DNA of 10,297 nucleotides from Bacillota bacterium (GCA_030705665.1 JAUZQA010000096.1:1-10297), one strand, 5' to 3'; shown: positions 1-6,381, counted from the stretch's first letter. The notes: generated from the letters alone by a model not told the origin. Numbers and translations are program-made.

Positions 1-91
1 CTATAACACAACTTTATTTCTTCTTATCTATTATATAAAATAAACGTCTACTTTTGTTGACAAATTAGAACAAAAAAAACAATTTTTTTAC

Positions 92-117
92 AAAAAAAGA
101 AGACAAAAGATTTTGCC
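92..117 (-). terminator. Weak terminator after the DUF2935-like gene
   Basis: Read on the minus strand just after the stop of the 123-569 gene, there is a short hairpin. GGCAAA pairs with TTTGTC (6 bp with one G.T pair) around a 4-nt loop. A run rich in T (TTCTTTTTTTG) follows. The stem is short and AT-rich and the surrounding bases are low complexity, so this is only a plausible rho-independent terminator. The rest of positions 1-91 is AT-rich and shows no gene. Confidence 0.4.
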
Positions 118-122
118 TCAAT

Positions 123-569
123 TTATAGATCTCTATTATTGTTGTTTGTACTTGATAATAAAGCGTGAGCAATTCCTATAAAGTATTCCGACTCACGGAT
201 GATATGATTTAAGACTACTTTTGCTGTTTTGTTTTGGCTTACAGCGATACTTTGTGTTTTAATTTGCTCACATAATTGAATGAATGCTTGACTCTGCTGC
301 AAACAAAAAGAAACCAATTGAAGAACTTGATGGTACAATTCATTTGGTACATATGTTCCCAAGCGAACAACGGATTCGATGTAGCGAATTACTTGTTGAT
401 GAGTTTGGGCAATCGCCGCTTCCCATTCTTTTAGGGCATCAACAAAATTTTTTTCTAGATTTGGCACTAGCTCGCGTATGACAACAGTATGTTCCTCTTC
501 TTGGTGTTTCCAAAATTCTGCTTCATCCAAAATTCGAAGTGGCATTTGATCACCATAAAAATATTGCAT
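123..569 (-). CDS. DUF2935-type protein, single domain
   Basis: This is a 148-aa soluble, mostly helical protein with no signal peptide or membrane segment. Near the N-terminus (residues 16-33) it carries an acidic/aromatic stretch with FW followed by EEEH. Near the C-terminus (about 120-138) it carries an H-x3-RESEYF segment. This spacing recalls the DUF2935 family of Bacillales and Clostridia, whose function is unknown. Many members are about 250-280 aa with two copies of the domain; this one has a single copy. The ATG start has a G-rich Shine-Dalgarno-like GGGGGGAT a few bases upstream. The dacC-like gene ends about 105 bases upstream in the same direction with no clear terminator between, so cotranscription is possible. 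A CATAAGTTA element at 619-627 (minus) fits the SigK -10 consensus but has no well-spaced AC at -35. The family assignment is from remembered motifs only. Confidence 0.65.
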   Translation of the reverse strand: MQYFYGDQMPLRILDEAEFWKHQEEEHTVVIRELVPNLEKNFVDALKEWEAAIAQTHQQVIRYIESVVRLGTYVPNELYHQVLQLVSFCLQQSQAFIQLCEQIKTQSIAVSQNKTAKVVLNHIIRESEYFIGIAHALLSSTNNNNRDL

Positions 570-674
570 GGATATCCCCCCATTTTTCCCTTTGCTTAAT
601 TCTTATGGGCCGTGGTTATAACTTATGCACTTTGTCCAGTTCAAATGCTGTTCGAAAAAGATGTTCATATTGTT

Positions 675-2144
675 TTATTGGTTTGCAAGAATCGTTACAA
701 TCTTATCCTCTATTTTTTTTCCATTATCTTCATCTAATAGATTATTTAACAGAATTGAAAAAATAAGCCTTTGTCCGCTTTTTGTATCAATATAACCAGA
801 TAATGAGCTAACTGTTGAAATGCTTCCGGTTTTTGCTCTAATTTTACCGCCAACTGCTGGCTCTTTTAGGCGTTTTCGCAATGTCCCTCCAAGCATTTTT
901 TCCTTTTTTCCCGCTATAGGTAATGACTGATAGTAGGATTGAAACCAATTTTCATTTTGAACTTTATAGAGTAGAAGCGAAATTTGATTTGCAGGCACCA
1001 AATCCACATGGGAAACACCTGACCCATCTCTAAGTACCATCGTTTTCGGATTAATGCCTAACTTCGCAAGATTTGTTTGAAATACACTTAGTCCCTTTTC
1101 CCAACTGCCTTCCCCTTTTGAAATCCTCCCCATTTCCTTAATAAGCATTTCTGCGTGGATATTATTACTTAGTTTCATAAAAGGAATCAGCAATTGTGAT
1201 AGGGGAATAGAATGATGCATCAAAATCGGCCTTATATTTTTAGGTGCATGCCCTTTTTTAATATTACCCTCAAGTTTAATCCCATGATTTTTTAAAGATT
1301 GTTGGAAAAGATCTAATGCATACTTGGTTGGATCGAGTACGGATACCCATTCTTTCTCAAGTTTTGCTTCAACAGATATTGCCCCGCTTATCTCAATGGT
1401 CTTTCTATCATGCTGGCGTAAGATCTGTAGTTTCTTTTCTACAGGCTCTGATACTGTTTTTGCATGATTAATAATCTTTACAGCGGTTGTTTTAGGCTTT
1501 ACTTTCACAATAGGCTTAGCTCCTATTTGATTATTAGGGCTAACTTCTATGACAACTGACCCAGCATCAAAATCCTTGGTTGGTGAAGCAGTTAATGCAG
1601 AGATTGGTGCGCCGTAATAGGTAGTTTCATCACTCCAAGGTAAATCAATGGGATAACGAATCTGATCGAACCAAGTATCATCACCAACAAGATCACCAGT
1701 TATCTTTCTTAATCCTAATTTTTTAAGTTTTTCTGCCATTTGATCAAAATCTGATTTTAATAGGGTTGGATCTCCTTTTCCTTTTAAGTATAGGTTTCCT
1801 TTCAGGATTCCCTTTTTCATTTTCCCGGTGGTTATTATTTCTGTAGAAAAAGTATAACCTTCTCCTAAGACTTTGAGGGCGGAAGCCGCCGTCAGCAGTT
1901 TTAAATTAGAGGCTGGCCGCAAACGGATATCACCAAAGTGGTCATAGATTTGCTGACCGCTGGCCCCAGAACGAATACTAATCCCGGCAATCGCTCCTCT
2001 TAGCCCCTCCTCATTTTGCAGCAACTGATTAAGTTGTTCACTTAATCCTATGTAATTCTCCGCACCAAAGACTTTTTCTTGATTGAATTCTTGTCTCAAA
2101 AATAGGATTGACATAACAAGAAAACCTATCTTACCAAACACCAT
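675..2144 (-). CDS. dacC: D-alanyl-D-alanine carboxypeptidase, S13 family (PBP4a/DacC-like)
   Basis: This 489-aa class C penicillin-binding protein removes or hydrolyses terminal D-Ala bonds in peptidoglycan peptides outside the membrane. All three catalytic motifs are present: S79-N-L-K82 (nucleophile serine and lysine), S326-N-N328 and K438-T-G440. The large insertion between motifs 1 and 2 is typical of S13 enzymes. The flanking sequences ASNLKLLTAASAL and RAKTGSIS are also typical. The length matches B. subtilis DacC (about 490 aa). A short hydrophobic N-terminus (residues 5-16) suggests a signal peptide, so the protein is exported and perhaps membrane-associated. The ATG is supported by AGGGAGG at 2154-2160, 9 bases upstream. 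In B. subtilis dacC is expressed at the onset of sporulation, which would fit the coat genes nearby; no convincing SigH promoter was found here. A CATAATA element upstream resembles a sporulation -10 but lacks a good -35. The enzyme class is secure; the exact orthologue is inferred. Confidence 0.93.
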   Translation of the reverse strand: MVFGKIGFLVMSILFLRQEFNQEKVFGAENYIGLSEQLNQLLQNEEGLRGAIAGISIRSGASGQQIYDHFGDIRLRPASNLKLLTAASALKVLGEGYTFSTEIITTGKMKKGILKGNLYLKGKGDPTLLKSDFDQMAEKLKKLGLRKITGDLVGDDTWFDQIRYPIDLPWSDETTYYGAPISALTASPTKDFDAGSVVIEVSPNNQIGAKPIVKVKPKTTAVKIINHAKTVSEPVEKKLQILRQHDRKTIEISGAISVEAKLEKEWVSVLDPTKYALDLFQQSLKNHGIKLEGNIKKGHAPKNIRPILMHHSIPLSQLLIPFMKLSNNIHAEMLIKEMGRISKGEGSWEKGLSVFQTNLAKLGINPKTMVLRDGSGVSHVDLVPANQISLLLYKVQNENWFQSYYQSLPIAGKKEKMLGGTLRKRLKEPAVGGKIRAKTGSISTVSSLSGYIDTKSGQRLIFSILLNNLLDEDNGKKIEDKIVTILANQ

Positions 2145-2243
2145 TACATACTGCCTCCCTCAATTTTATTATGAAATAGATCAAGAGTTGTTTTTATAAC
2201 CTAATATTTCCATCTACCAATTCCCTTACTCTTTCGAACAAAT

Positions 2244-2271
2244 AAAAATCCACCAAATTTTACATGGTGGA
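2244..2271 (-). terminator. Rho-independent terminator of the CotG-like gene
   Basis: On the minus strand, about 18 bases past the stop codon at 2289, TCCACCA (2265-2271) pairs with TGGTGGA (2249-2255). A flanking G.T pair can extend the stem. The loop is about 9 nt and a TTTTTATTT run follows. Stem plus T-tract is a standard terminator for the gene at 2289-2972. It also insulates the gene from dacC, which is read in the same direction. Confidence 0.8.
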
Positions 2272-2288
2272 CAAAAATTGCACATTAT

Positions 2289-2972
2289 TTATGATCTTCT
2301 TAAACGTAATTCCTGCATATTTCCATTGTTCCACAAAGTGTCCGCTGTTCTAAATGGAAAACTGCTGCTCGAACTTGATCTGCGTCTACGTCCTGAAGTT
2401 CTGCGTCTTGAAGTTCTGCGTCTTGAAGAGCTTGAACTGCGGGAACGACGTGACCTGCTTCTGCGGGAGCTCCTGGATTGGCTGCGGCTGGAAAAACGAG
2501 TTGAGCGGCTTGAACGGCTTCTGCGTCTGATTGATCTTTGTCTTGAACTATGGCTTGAACTTTGACGAGAGGAATGACTTCTGCGGCTTCTTGAACTTGA
2601 ACTTGAATGGTGTGATGAGCTATGGCTGCGATGACTTCTTTCAGATCTGAAAATAATTAATAAACGAGAACGACGGCTTGAGCTCGAACTTGAACGGCTG
2701 GTATTAGAACGACGTGACCGTCTGGATGTACTAGTATGAGAACGACGGGAACGGCTTGAACTGCTGCTGCGGGAACGTTCTGACCTTCTGCTGCTGCGAG
2801 AACGACTAGTACTTGCACTTCGTGAACTTCTTCTGCTGCGAGAACGTCTGCTGCTTGATCTGCGACTTGATCTTTGATTACGAACCGGTTCTTGGAAAAG
2901 GAAACCATCCATTCCATTAGCAGTCAACACATCTACTGCACTTTGGATATCATCTACTTGATAGGTAACCAT
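2289..2972 (-). CDS. cotG: CotG-like Ser/Arg-rich spore coat protein
   Basis: The 227-aa protein has three parts. Residues 1-33 are an ordinary-composition head (VTYQVDDIQSAVDVLTANG...). Residues 34-205 are a Ser/Arg-rich region; I count about 79 Ser and 60 Arg in residues 31-200. Residues 206-227 are a short tail. There is no lysine anywhere. The SR region is interrupted by a hydrophobic LLIIF at 104-108, and His appears in the middle part (SHRSHSSSHH). The start was chosen at 2972 because AAGGAGG (2981-2987) sits 8 bases upstream; an in-frame extension to 3023 would place this site inside the gene. The position divergent from cotH matches B. subtilis cotG, a late coat protein phosphorylated by CotH. 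The sequence is not a clear repeat-by-repeat match to B. subtilis CotG, so the call rests on composition and context. It is probably a CotH substrate in the outer coat or crust. Confidence 0.78.
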   Translation of the reverse strand: MVTYQVDDIQSAVDVLTANGMDGFLFQEPVRNQRSSRRSSSRRSRSRRSSRSASTSRSRSSRRSERSRSSSSSRSRRSHTSTSRRSRRSNTSRSSSSSSRRSRLLIIFRSERSHRSHSSSHHSSSSSRSRRSHSSRQSSSHSSRQRSIRRRSRSSRSTRFSSRSQSRSSRRSRSRRSRSSSSSRRRTSRRRTSGRRRRSSSSSSFPFRTADTLWNNGNMQELRLRRS

Positions 2973-2980
2973 TAAATGAA

Positions 2981-2987
2981 CCTCCTT
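2981..2987 (-). promoter_or_regulatory. Shine-Dalgarno site fixing the CotG-like start
   Basis: AAGGAGG on the minus strand, 8 bases before the ATG at 2972. It selects this ATG over the in-frame ATGs at 3023 and 3020, which would add 17 residues and have no comparable site. Confidence 0.85.
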
Positions 2988-3018
2988 ATATTGTTCGAAA
3001 AGGCTAAGGACTCGAGTC

Positions 3019-3030
3019 ATCAACCTAATC
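3019..3030 (-). promoter_or_regulatory. GerE-like box upstream of the CotG-like gene
   Basis: The minus-strand GATTAGGTTGAT matches the GerE consensus RWWTRGGYNNYY at 11 of 12 positions. It lies 47-58 bases upstream of the start codon. GerE is the late mother-cell regulator that activates coat genes including cotG and cotB in B. subtilis. No perfect SigK -10 (CATANNNTA) was found at the expected distance, so this is a motif-level suggestion only. Confidence 0.4.
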
Positions 3031-3069
3031 TTTATACAAAATACGTATCGGAGGACGACTTTGATTAGA

Positions 3070-3101
3070 CAAACGTACCCTTCCTAAAAAATATACGTTT
3101 G
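3070..3101. repeat. Inverted repeat between the CotG-like gene and cotH
   Basis: CAAACGTA (3070-3077) is repeated in inverted form as TACGTTTG (3094-3101), 16 bases apart. It sits in the divergent intergenic region and could be an operator or a weak hairpin. The 8-bp arms could occur by chance in AT-rich DNA. Confidence 0.4.
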
Positions 3102-3108
3102 ACTAGGG

Positions 3109-3136
3109 ACCAGAAAATATTTTTACACATAGGATT
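3109..3136 (+). promoter_or_regulatory. Possible SigK promoter of cotH
   Basis: AC at 3109-3110 is followed after 17 bases by CATAGGATT (3128-3136), which matches CATANNNTA except for the last base. This is the arrangement of mother-cell SigK promoters, 27 bases before the cotH ATG. In B. subtilis the cotH promoter instead lies about 800 bases upstream, beyond cotG, so this near site may not be the main one. Confidence 0.35.
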
Positions 3137-3163
3137 TACAGAAGAGGAAAAGGAGGAAATGAG

Positions 3164-4243
3164 ATGCACATTCCTAAATATGATATTTTCATCCATCCAA
3201 TGGATTTGAAAGAATTAAAGTCTGATATATGGATTGATGAACCATTGCCAGCCACCTTTAAAAATGGAAAAAAAAGATATGAAATTGATATTGCCTATCG
3301 CGGTTCACATATACGGAAGTTTAAGAAAAAATCCTATCATGTGACATTTTACAAACCAAAAACTCTCGGGAATGCACATGAAACACACTTAAATGCTGAA
3401 TATAAAGACCCCTCATTAATTAGAAATAAAATCTCCTTAGACTTTTTTGCAGATATCGGTACTCTTTCCCCTGCTTCCCACCACGTTCAAATTTCAATTA
3501 ATGGTAAAAACGAAGGTGTATATTTGCAACTTGAGTCAGTTGATGAAAACTTCTTGAAAAAGCGGAATCTTCCCATGGGCGCAATTTTTTATGCGATTGA
3601 TGATGATGCGAATTTTTCTTTGATGAGTCCTATTGATCACGATACGAAGAAGCAGCTTGATTCAGGTTATGAACAAAAAATTGGAACAGCTACTGATTCA
3701 TTTCATTTAGTTAACTTTATTTATGAGTTAAATACAACTCCCCGCAATGAATACGAACAGGTAATTTCTACTCATTTAGATGTGGAAAAATATCTTAAAT
3801 GGCTGGCAGGTGTTGTCTGTACACAGAATTATGATGGCTTTGTCCATAACTACGCTTTATATCGAAATGGAAATACAAATCTATTTGAGGTCATTCCTTG
3901 GGATTATGACGCGACATGGGGAAGAGATATCCATGGAGATACAATGGAATACGATTATGTTCGGTTGGAGGGATTTAACACCTTAACAGCGAGACTTCTG
4001 GATATTCCTACTTTTAGAAAAATGTATGCTTCGATTCTAGCTTCCATTTTAGAAAATCAATTTACTATAGATTATATGGCACCTAGGATAGAAAACCTTC
4101 ACAATCTGTTAAGACCCTATGTTCTTCAAGACCCTTATATAAAACAAAAAATTGATAAATTTGACAATGAACCAGAGTTTATTTTTCAATTTATAAAAGA
4201 TCGCAATCAGTACCTCCTTGAGAAGCTAACTAGCTTTATATAA
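3164..4243 (+). CDS. cotH: Spore coat protein kinase CotH
   Basis: This 359-aa member of the CotH kinase family has the usual length for B. subtilis CotH. The family consists of atypical protein kinases; B. subtilis CotH phosphorylates serines in the CotB and CotG tails and is needed for outer-coat assembly. Visible family features are the basic/aromatic block [18 protein letters not shown] (45-62) that fits the nucleotide-binding region, [17 protein letters not shown] (118-134), the [14 protein letters not shown] block (222-235) with a probable catalytic D224, and [11 protein letters not shown] (245-255) with D247/D249 as likely metal ligands. No signal peptide is seen, consistent with a mother-cell cytoplasmic protein. 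The ATG at 3164 has AAAGGAGG ending 7 bases upstream. Its neighbours are its expected substrates: the CotG-like gene (divergent) and cotB (105 bases downstream). Catalytic residue roles are by family analogy. Confidence 0.95.
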   Translation: MHIPKYDIFIHPMDLKELKSDIWIDEPLPATFKNGKKRYEIDIAYRGSHIRKFKKKSYHVTFYKPKTLGNAHETHLNAEYKDPSLIRNKISLDFFADIGTLSPASHHVQISINGKNEGVYLQLESVDENFLKKRNLPMGAIFYAIDDDANFSLMSPIDHDTKKQLDSGYEQKIGTATDSFHLVNFIYELNTTPRNEYEQVISTHLDVEKYLKWLAGVVCTQNYDGFVHNYALYRNGNTNLFEVIPWDYDATWGRDIHGDTMEYDYVRLEGFNTLTARLLDIPTFRKMYASILASILENQFTIDYMAPRIENLHNLLRPYVLQDPYIKQKIDKFDNEPEFIFQFIKDRNQYLLEKLTSFI

Positions 4244-4294
4244 ATAGGCAAAAGAATAGGCTTTTTCTTCATTTCACTAGATGTCTAGGTTACG
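4242..4294 (+). promoter_or_regulatory. Cluster of GerE-like boxes upstream of cotB
   Basis: Three TAGG-centred sites lie on the plus strand between cotH and cotB. GAATAGGCTTTT (4254-4265) matches RWWTRGGYNNYY at all 12 positions. AAATAGGCAAAA (4242-4253) and GTCTAGGTTACG (4283-4294) each match at 10. GerE with SigK controls cotB in B. subtilis. A canonical CATANNNTA -10 was not found downstream, and the first box overlaps the cotH stop codon. A 6-bp inverted repeat ATATCC/GGATAT (4311-4327) lies just before the cotB ribosome binding site. Confidence 0.5.
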
Positions 4295-4348
4295 TATATA
4301 TGGAGTATAAATATCCCCTATGGATATATAACAAGGAGGAAAAATTTA

Positions 4349-5491
4349 ATGTCTACAATGGAGAGTCCAAATTTAGATTCGTACCATTCCTTTCTTCAAT
4401 CATTAATTGGAGAGGAGGTACAGGTTTATCGGGGTGGACCAGAGTCGAAAAAAGGGAAATTACTTGATGTACAATCCGACTTTATTACTGTCTATGCTCA
4501 AAACAACAACAATAATAACAATGGAAACAATAACGAAAATAATAATCAATCAGAAAATCAAAGCCAGGATAATAATCAAAATACAGTAGTGTACTACAGG
4601 ACTCAACACCTCCAAAGCATTAGTGAAAATACAAAATCCAATTCATATCCGCGTTACCAAAACGAACAGGAAGAGGAAGAAATCCCTTTTAAAACAGGGG
4701 CAGATTTCAGTGAACTTGTATGGAACCTTAAAGGAACATATGTTCAAATCAACCAAGGTGGTCCAGAATCCAAAAATGGAATGTTATTAGATGTTTCAGA
4801 TAATTATGTTTCCCTGCTAACAGAGGATGATGGGGTTGTCTATTATAACATTCAGCATATGAAGAGTATTAGTGAATACAGCCAAAATGATAACGAAAAT
4901 GGAGAGCAAGAAGAACAAGAAGTTAGTATCCCTCAATATATCGTTACGAACAGTTTTCATGACATTTTCGCAGAAATGAGCCACAAATGGGTTTCGATTA
5001 ACCGTGGAGGTCCTGAAGCTTTAGAAGGTATTCTCGTTCAAAGTGCAGGCGGGCATTATACTTTAATTAATAGTGATGAGGTCTTGAGAATTAATCCATA
5101 CCATATTAAAAGTATAAGCTGTGGTCCAAAGGGTGTAATGAAAAATAATAATGATAATTCAGAAGAGAATTCTGGCGAAGAAGAATATTCAACGAAGAGC
5201 AACTCCGATTGCCAAGAAAGTGGAGATTGCTTTAGCTCAAGCAGTTCCAGACAATCAAGCAGTTCCAGGAGACGAAGTTCCAGCAGTTCCAGCTCCAGCA
5301 GACGAAGTTCTAGCAGTTCCAGCTCCAGCAGACGAAGTTCTAGCAGTTCCAGTTCAAGCAGCTCCAGGAGACAAAGCTCCAGTAGTTCCAGTAGTTCCAG
5401 GAGAAGACGGTCCAGCAGCTCCAGACACCGAAGGAATCGGTATGAAACAGTTGTTAACACCAAGGACTATGTATGGATGCCTAAAGGATAA
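4349..5491 (+). CDS. cotB: Spore coat protein CotB with Ser/Arg tail
   Basis: The 380-aa protein carries three copies of a beta-rich CotB module: residues about 14-92, 120-175 and 203-257. Each has a V.(I/Y)..GGPE segment, then a G.L(L/V) segment, and ends in a (H)..SIS motif. Module 1 is split by an Asn-rich insertion (52-78). Acidic linkers (107-111, 186-191) separate the modules. A hydrophilic linker with C288 and C294 leads into a Ser/Arg tail (296-363; about 47 Ser and 17 Arg, no Lys), and the protein ends in a conventional segment KDYVWMPKG. In B. subtilis CotB is an outer-coat protein whose serine-rich tail is phosphorylated by CotH, giving the larger mature form. Start: ATG with AAGGAGG at 4333-4339. 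No strong terminator separates it from cotH, and GerE-like boxes lie upstream. Arg in place of the Lys-containing B. subtilis tail is notable. Confidence 0.92.
   Translation: MSTMESPNLDSYHSFLQSLIGEEVQVYRGGPESKKGKLLDVQSDFITVYAQNNNNNNNGNNNENNNQSENQSQDNNQNTVVYYRTQHLQSISENTKSNSYPRYQNEQEEEEIPFKTGADFSELVWNLKGTYVQINQGGPESKNGMLLDVSDNYVSLLTEDDGVVYYNIQHMKSISEYSQNDNENGEQEEQEVSIPQYIVTNSFHDIFAEMSHKWVSINRGGPEALEGILVQSAGGHYTLINSDEVLRINPYHIKSISCGPKGVMKNNNDNSEENSGEEEYSTKSNSDCQESGDCFSSSSSRQSSSSRRRSSSSSSSSRRSSSSSSSSRRSSSSSSSSSSRRQSSSSSSSSRRRRSSSSRHRRNRYETVVNTKDYVWMPKG
5271..5360 (+). repeat. Three tandem 30-bp repeats in the CotB tail
   Basis: Three consecutive 30-base units start with GACGAAGTTC and continue with a Ser-codon run. 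Units 1 and 2 differ at one base; unit 3 carries changes near its end. Each unit encodes a ten-residue RRSSSSSSSS-type block. The period is a multiple of three, so gain or loss of a unit changes tail length without a frameshift. Confidence 0.85.
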
Positions 5492-5519
5492 TATACCCTT
5501 TCTTAATGTTAAATGAAAC

Positions 5520-5547
5520 GGGTGCACCTTAGAAGATGTGTGCACCC
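5520..5547 (+). other. Intergenic hairpin between cotB and its paralogue
   Basis: GGGTGCAC (5520-5527) and GTGCACCC (5540-5547) form a perfect 8-bp GC-rich stem with a 12-nt loop. No T-run follows on either strand (CTAAAAG comes next on the plus strand). It is therefore more likely an mRNA-stabilising or attenuating element at the cotB 3' end than a simple terminator. It ends 7 bases before the ribosome binding site of the next gene and could affect its translation. Confidence 0.6.
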
Positions 5548-5554
5548 TAAAAGT

Positions 5555-5560
5555 AAGGAG
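5555..5560 (+). promoter_or_regulatory. Shine-Dalgarno site supporting a TTG start
   Basis: AAGGAG, 8 bases before the TTG at 5569. It supports this start for the CotB paralogue, which has no ATG near its first conserved residues. Confidence 0.75.
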
Positions 5561-5568
5561 ACAGGGAA

Positions 5569-6237
5569 TTGAAAAAGCTGCAAAATCTTATTGGACAAAA
5601 AATAGAACTCGAGGTTTCAGGGAAAGTAATCTTTCAGGGGATCTTAAAAGATTTAGGCCAGGATATTTTAGTATTATTTAATGGCAAGGATTATTTCTAT
5701 ATTCCTCTTATACATGTCCACAATCTAAGAGTAAATGATTTAATCGAATTAGAGTCAAGTAGTGATGTTCCAGCTTCTCCAATCAATGATGAACAAACAG
5801 CAATCTCCTATCGAAAAACATTATTAAATGCAAAAGGAAGATTTGTAGAAATTTTTGTAACTGGGAACAAATCACTTCATGGTTATGTTACGAATGTGTT
5901 GAATGATTATTTTTCTTTCTATTCCCCGATCTATAAAACAATGCTCATTTCATTGAATCATTTAAAATGGCTAACCCCTTATCAGACCGAACTTACTCCC
6001 TACACCCTTGATCAAAAAGCACTTCCGGTAAAGCCGTTAGGAATTTCTCTTCAACGTTCACTGGAGGAACAAATAAAAAAACTGGAAGGAAATTTAGTTG
6101 TATTCGATATTGGGGACCACCCATTTAAAATCGGTTTGCTAAAACTTATTCAAGATAATATAGCCGAGTTAGTAGTAGCAAGTGGAGAAACTGTATATTG
6201 GAAGGTATCTCATTTAAAAACCATCCATACTCCGTAA
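5569..6237 (+). CDS. Tailless CotB-like coat protein
   Basis: The 222-aa protein begins at TTG. It is built of three divergent copies of the CotB-type module, at residues about 5-54, 84-135 and 166-221. Each module has a basic/hydrophobic strand, a G.(L/V)..(L/V) segment and a closing segment of the form (I/V)..(H)LK.(I/L) (IHVHNLRV, LNHLKWL, VSHLKTI). It lacks the GGPE signature, the Asn and acidic insertions, and any Ser/Arg tail, so it should not be a CotH tail substrate. It follows cotB by 77 bases with only a hairpin between and is probably cotranscribed. Relatives are annotated as CotB-like or as hypothetical coat proteins. A role as a coat protein, perhaps a partner of CotB, is inferred from structure and position. 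There is no signal peptide or membrane segment. Confidence 0.75.
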   Translation: MKKLQNLIGQKIELEVSGKVIFQGILKDLGQDILVLFNGKDYFYIPLIHVHNLRVNDLIELESSSDVPASPINDEQTAISYRKTLLNAKGRFVEIFVTGNKSLHGYVTNVLNDYFSFYSPIYKTMLISLNHLKWLTPYQTELTPYTLDQKALPVKPLGISLQRSLEEQIKKLEGNLVVFDIGDHPFKIGLLKLIQDNIAELVVASGETVYWKVSHLKTIHTP

Positions 6238-6242
6238 ATTTA

Positions 6243-6284
6243 GGAAAAAAACTTTTTATGAGAAGAATAAAAGGTTTATTTTCC
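6243..6284 (+). terminator. Long hairpin after the CotB paralogue
   Basis: Starting 5 bases after the TAA stop, GGAAAA-AAACTTTTTAT (6243-6259) pairs with ATAAAAGGTTT-a-TTTTCC (6267-6284). This gives 17 bp with one bulged A, one G.T pair and a 7-nt loop. The stem is AT-rich and its 3' arm supplies a TTTT run. It is the likely transcript end of the cotH/cotB/paralogue group. Confidence 0.6.
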
Positions 6285-6319
6285 TGGATACAAATAGGAC
6301 AGGTACCTAAAATAAACAT

Positions 6320-6356
6320 ATCAAAACACCTTCACACATCTCGGAGGTGTTTTGAT
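6320..6356 (-). terminator. Terminator of the helicase gene, possibly bidirectional
   Basis: ATCAAAACACCT (6320-6331) and AGGTGTTTTGAT (6345-6356) form a perfect 12-bp stem with a 13-nt loop. On the minus strand it lies 25 bases past the helicase stop and is followed by ATGTTTATTTT, which fits a rho-independent terminator. It sits between convergent genes and could also stop plus-strand transcripts that pass the hairpin at 6243-6284. Confidence 0.75.
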
Positions 6357-6381
6357 CTAGGAAAGTAAATATATTTAATCA

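Noticed and set aside
57..85. TTGACA as a plus-strand SigA -35
   Set aside because: At 17 bases downstream there is no TATAAT-like -10, and no plus-strand gene follows.
619..627. CATAAGTTA as a SigK promoter for the DUF2935-like gene
   Set aside because: The -10 consensus fits, but no AC lies at a proper -35 distance, so it was not listed as a promoter.
2278..2565. Leu/Glu/Arg-rich open frame on the plus strand
   Set aside because: It is the antisense of the Ser/Arg codon repeats of the CotG-like gene; the composition is an artefact and there is no ribosome binding site.
2657..2917. Ala/Val-rich open frame on the minus strand
   Set aside because: It is an alternative frame of the CotG-like gene, lying wholly inside it and explained by the repetitive codons.
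2973..3023. Seventeen-codon N-terminal extension of the CotG-like gene
   Set aside because: The extension covers the strong AAGGAGG site, and its own ATGs have no such site.
5271..5360. 30-bp repeats as a CRISPR array
   Set aside because: The units are directly adjacent without spacers, lie in a coding frame and have no cas genes nearby.
5056..5463. Leu-rich open frame on the minus strand
   Set aside because: It is the antisense of the CotB Ser/Arg tail; no start signal or known family.
5151..5516. Ala/Pro/Val repeat protein in another plus-strand frame
   Set aside because: It is a shifted frame of the 30-bp repeats in the CotB tail. The cotB frame has the domains, start site and family match.
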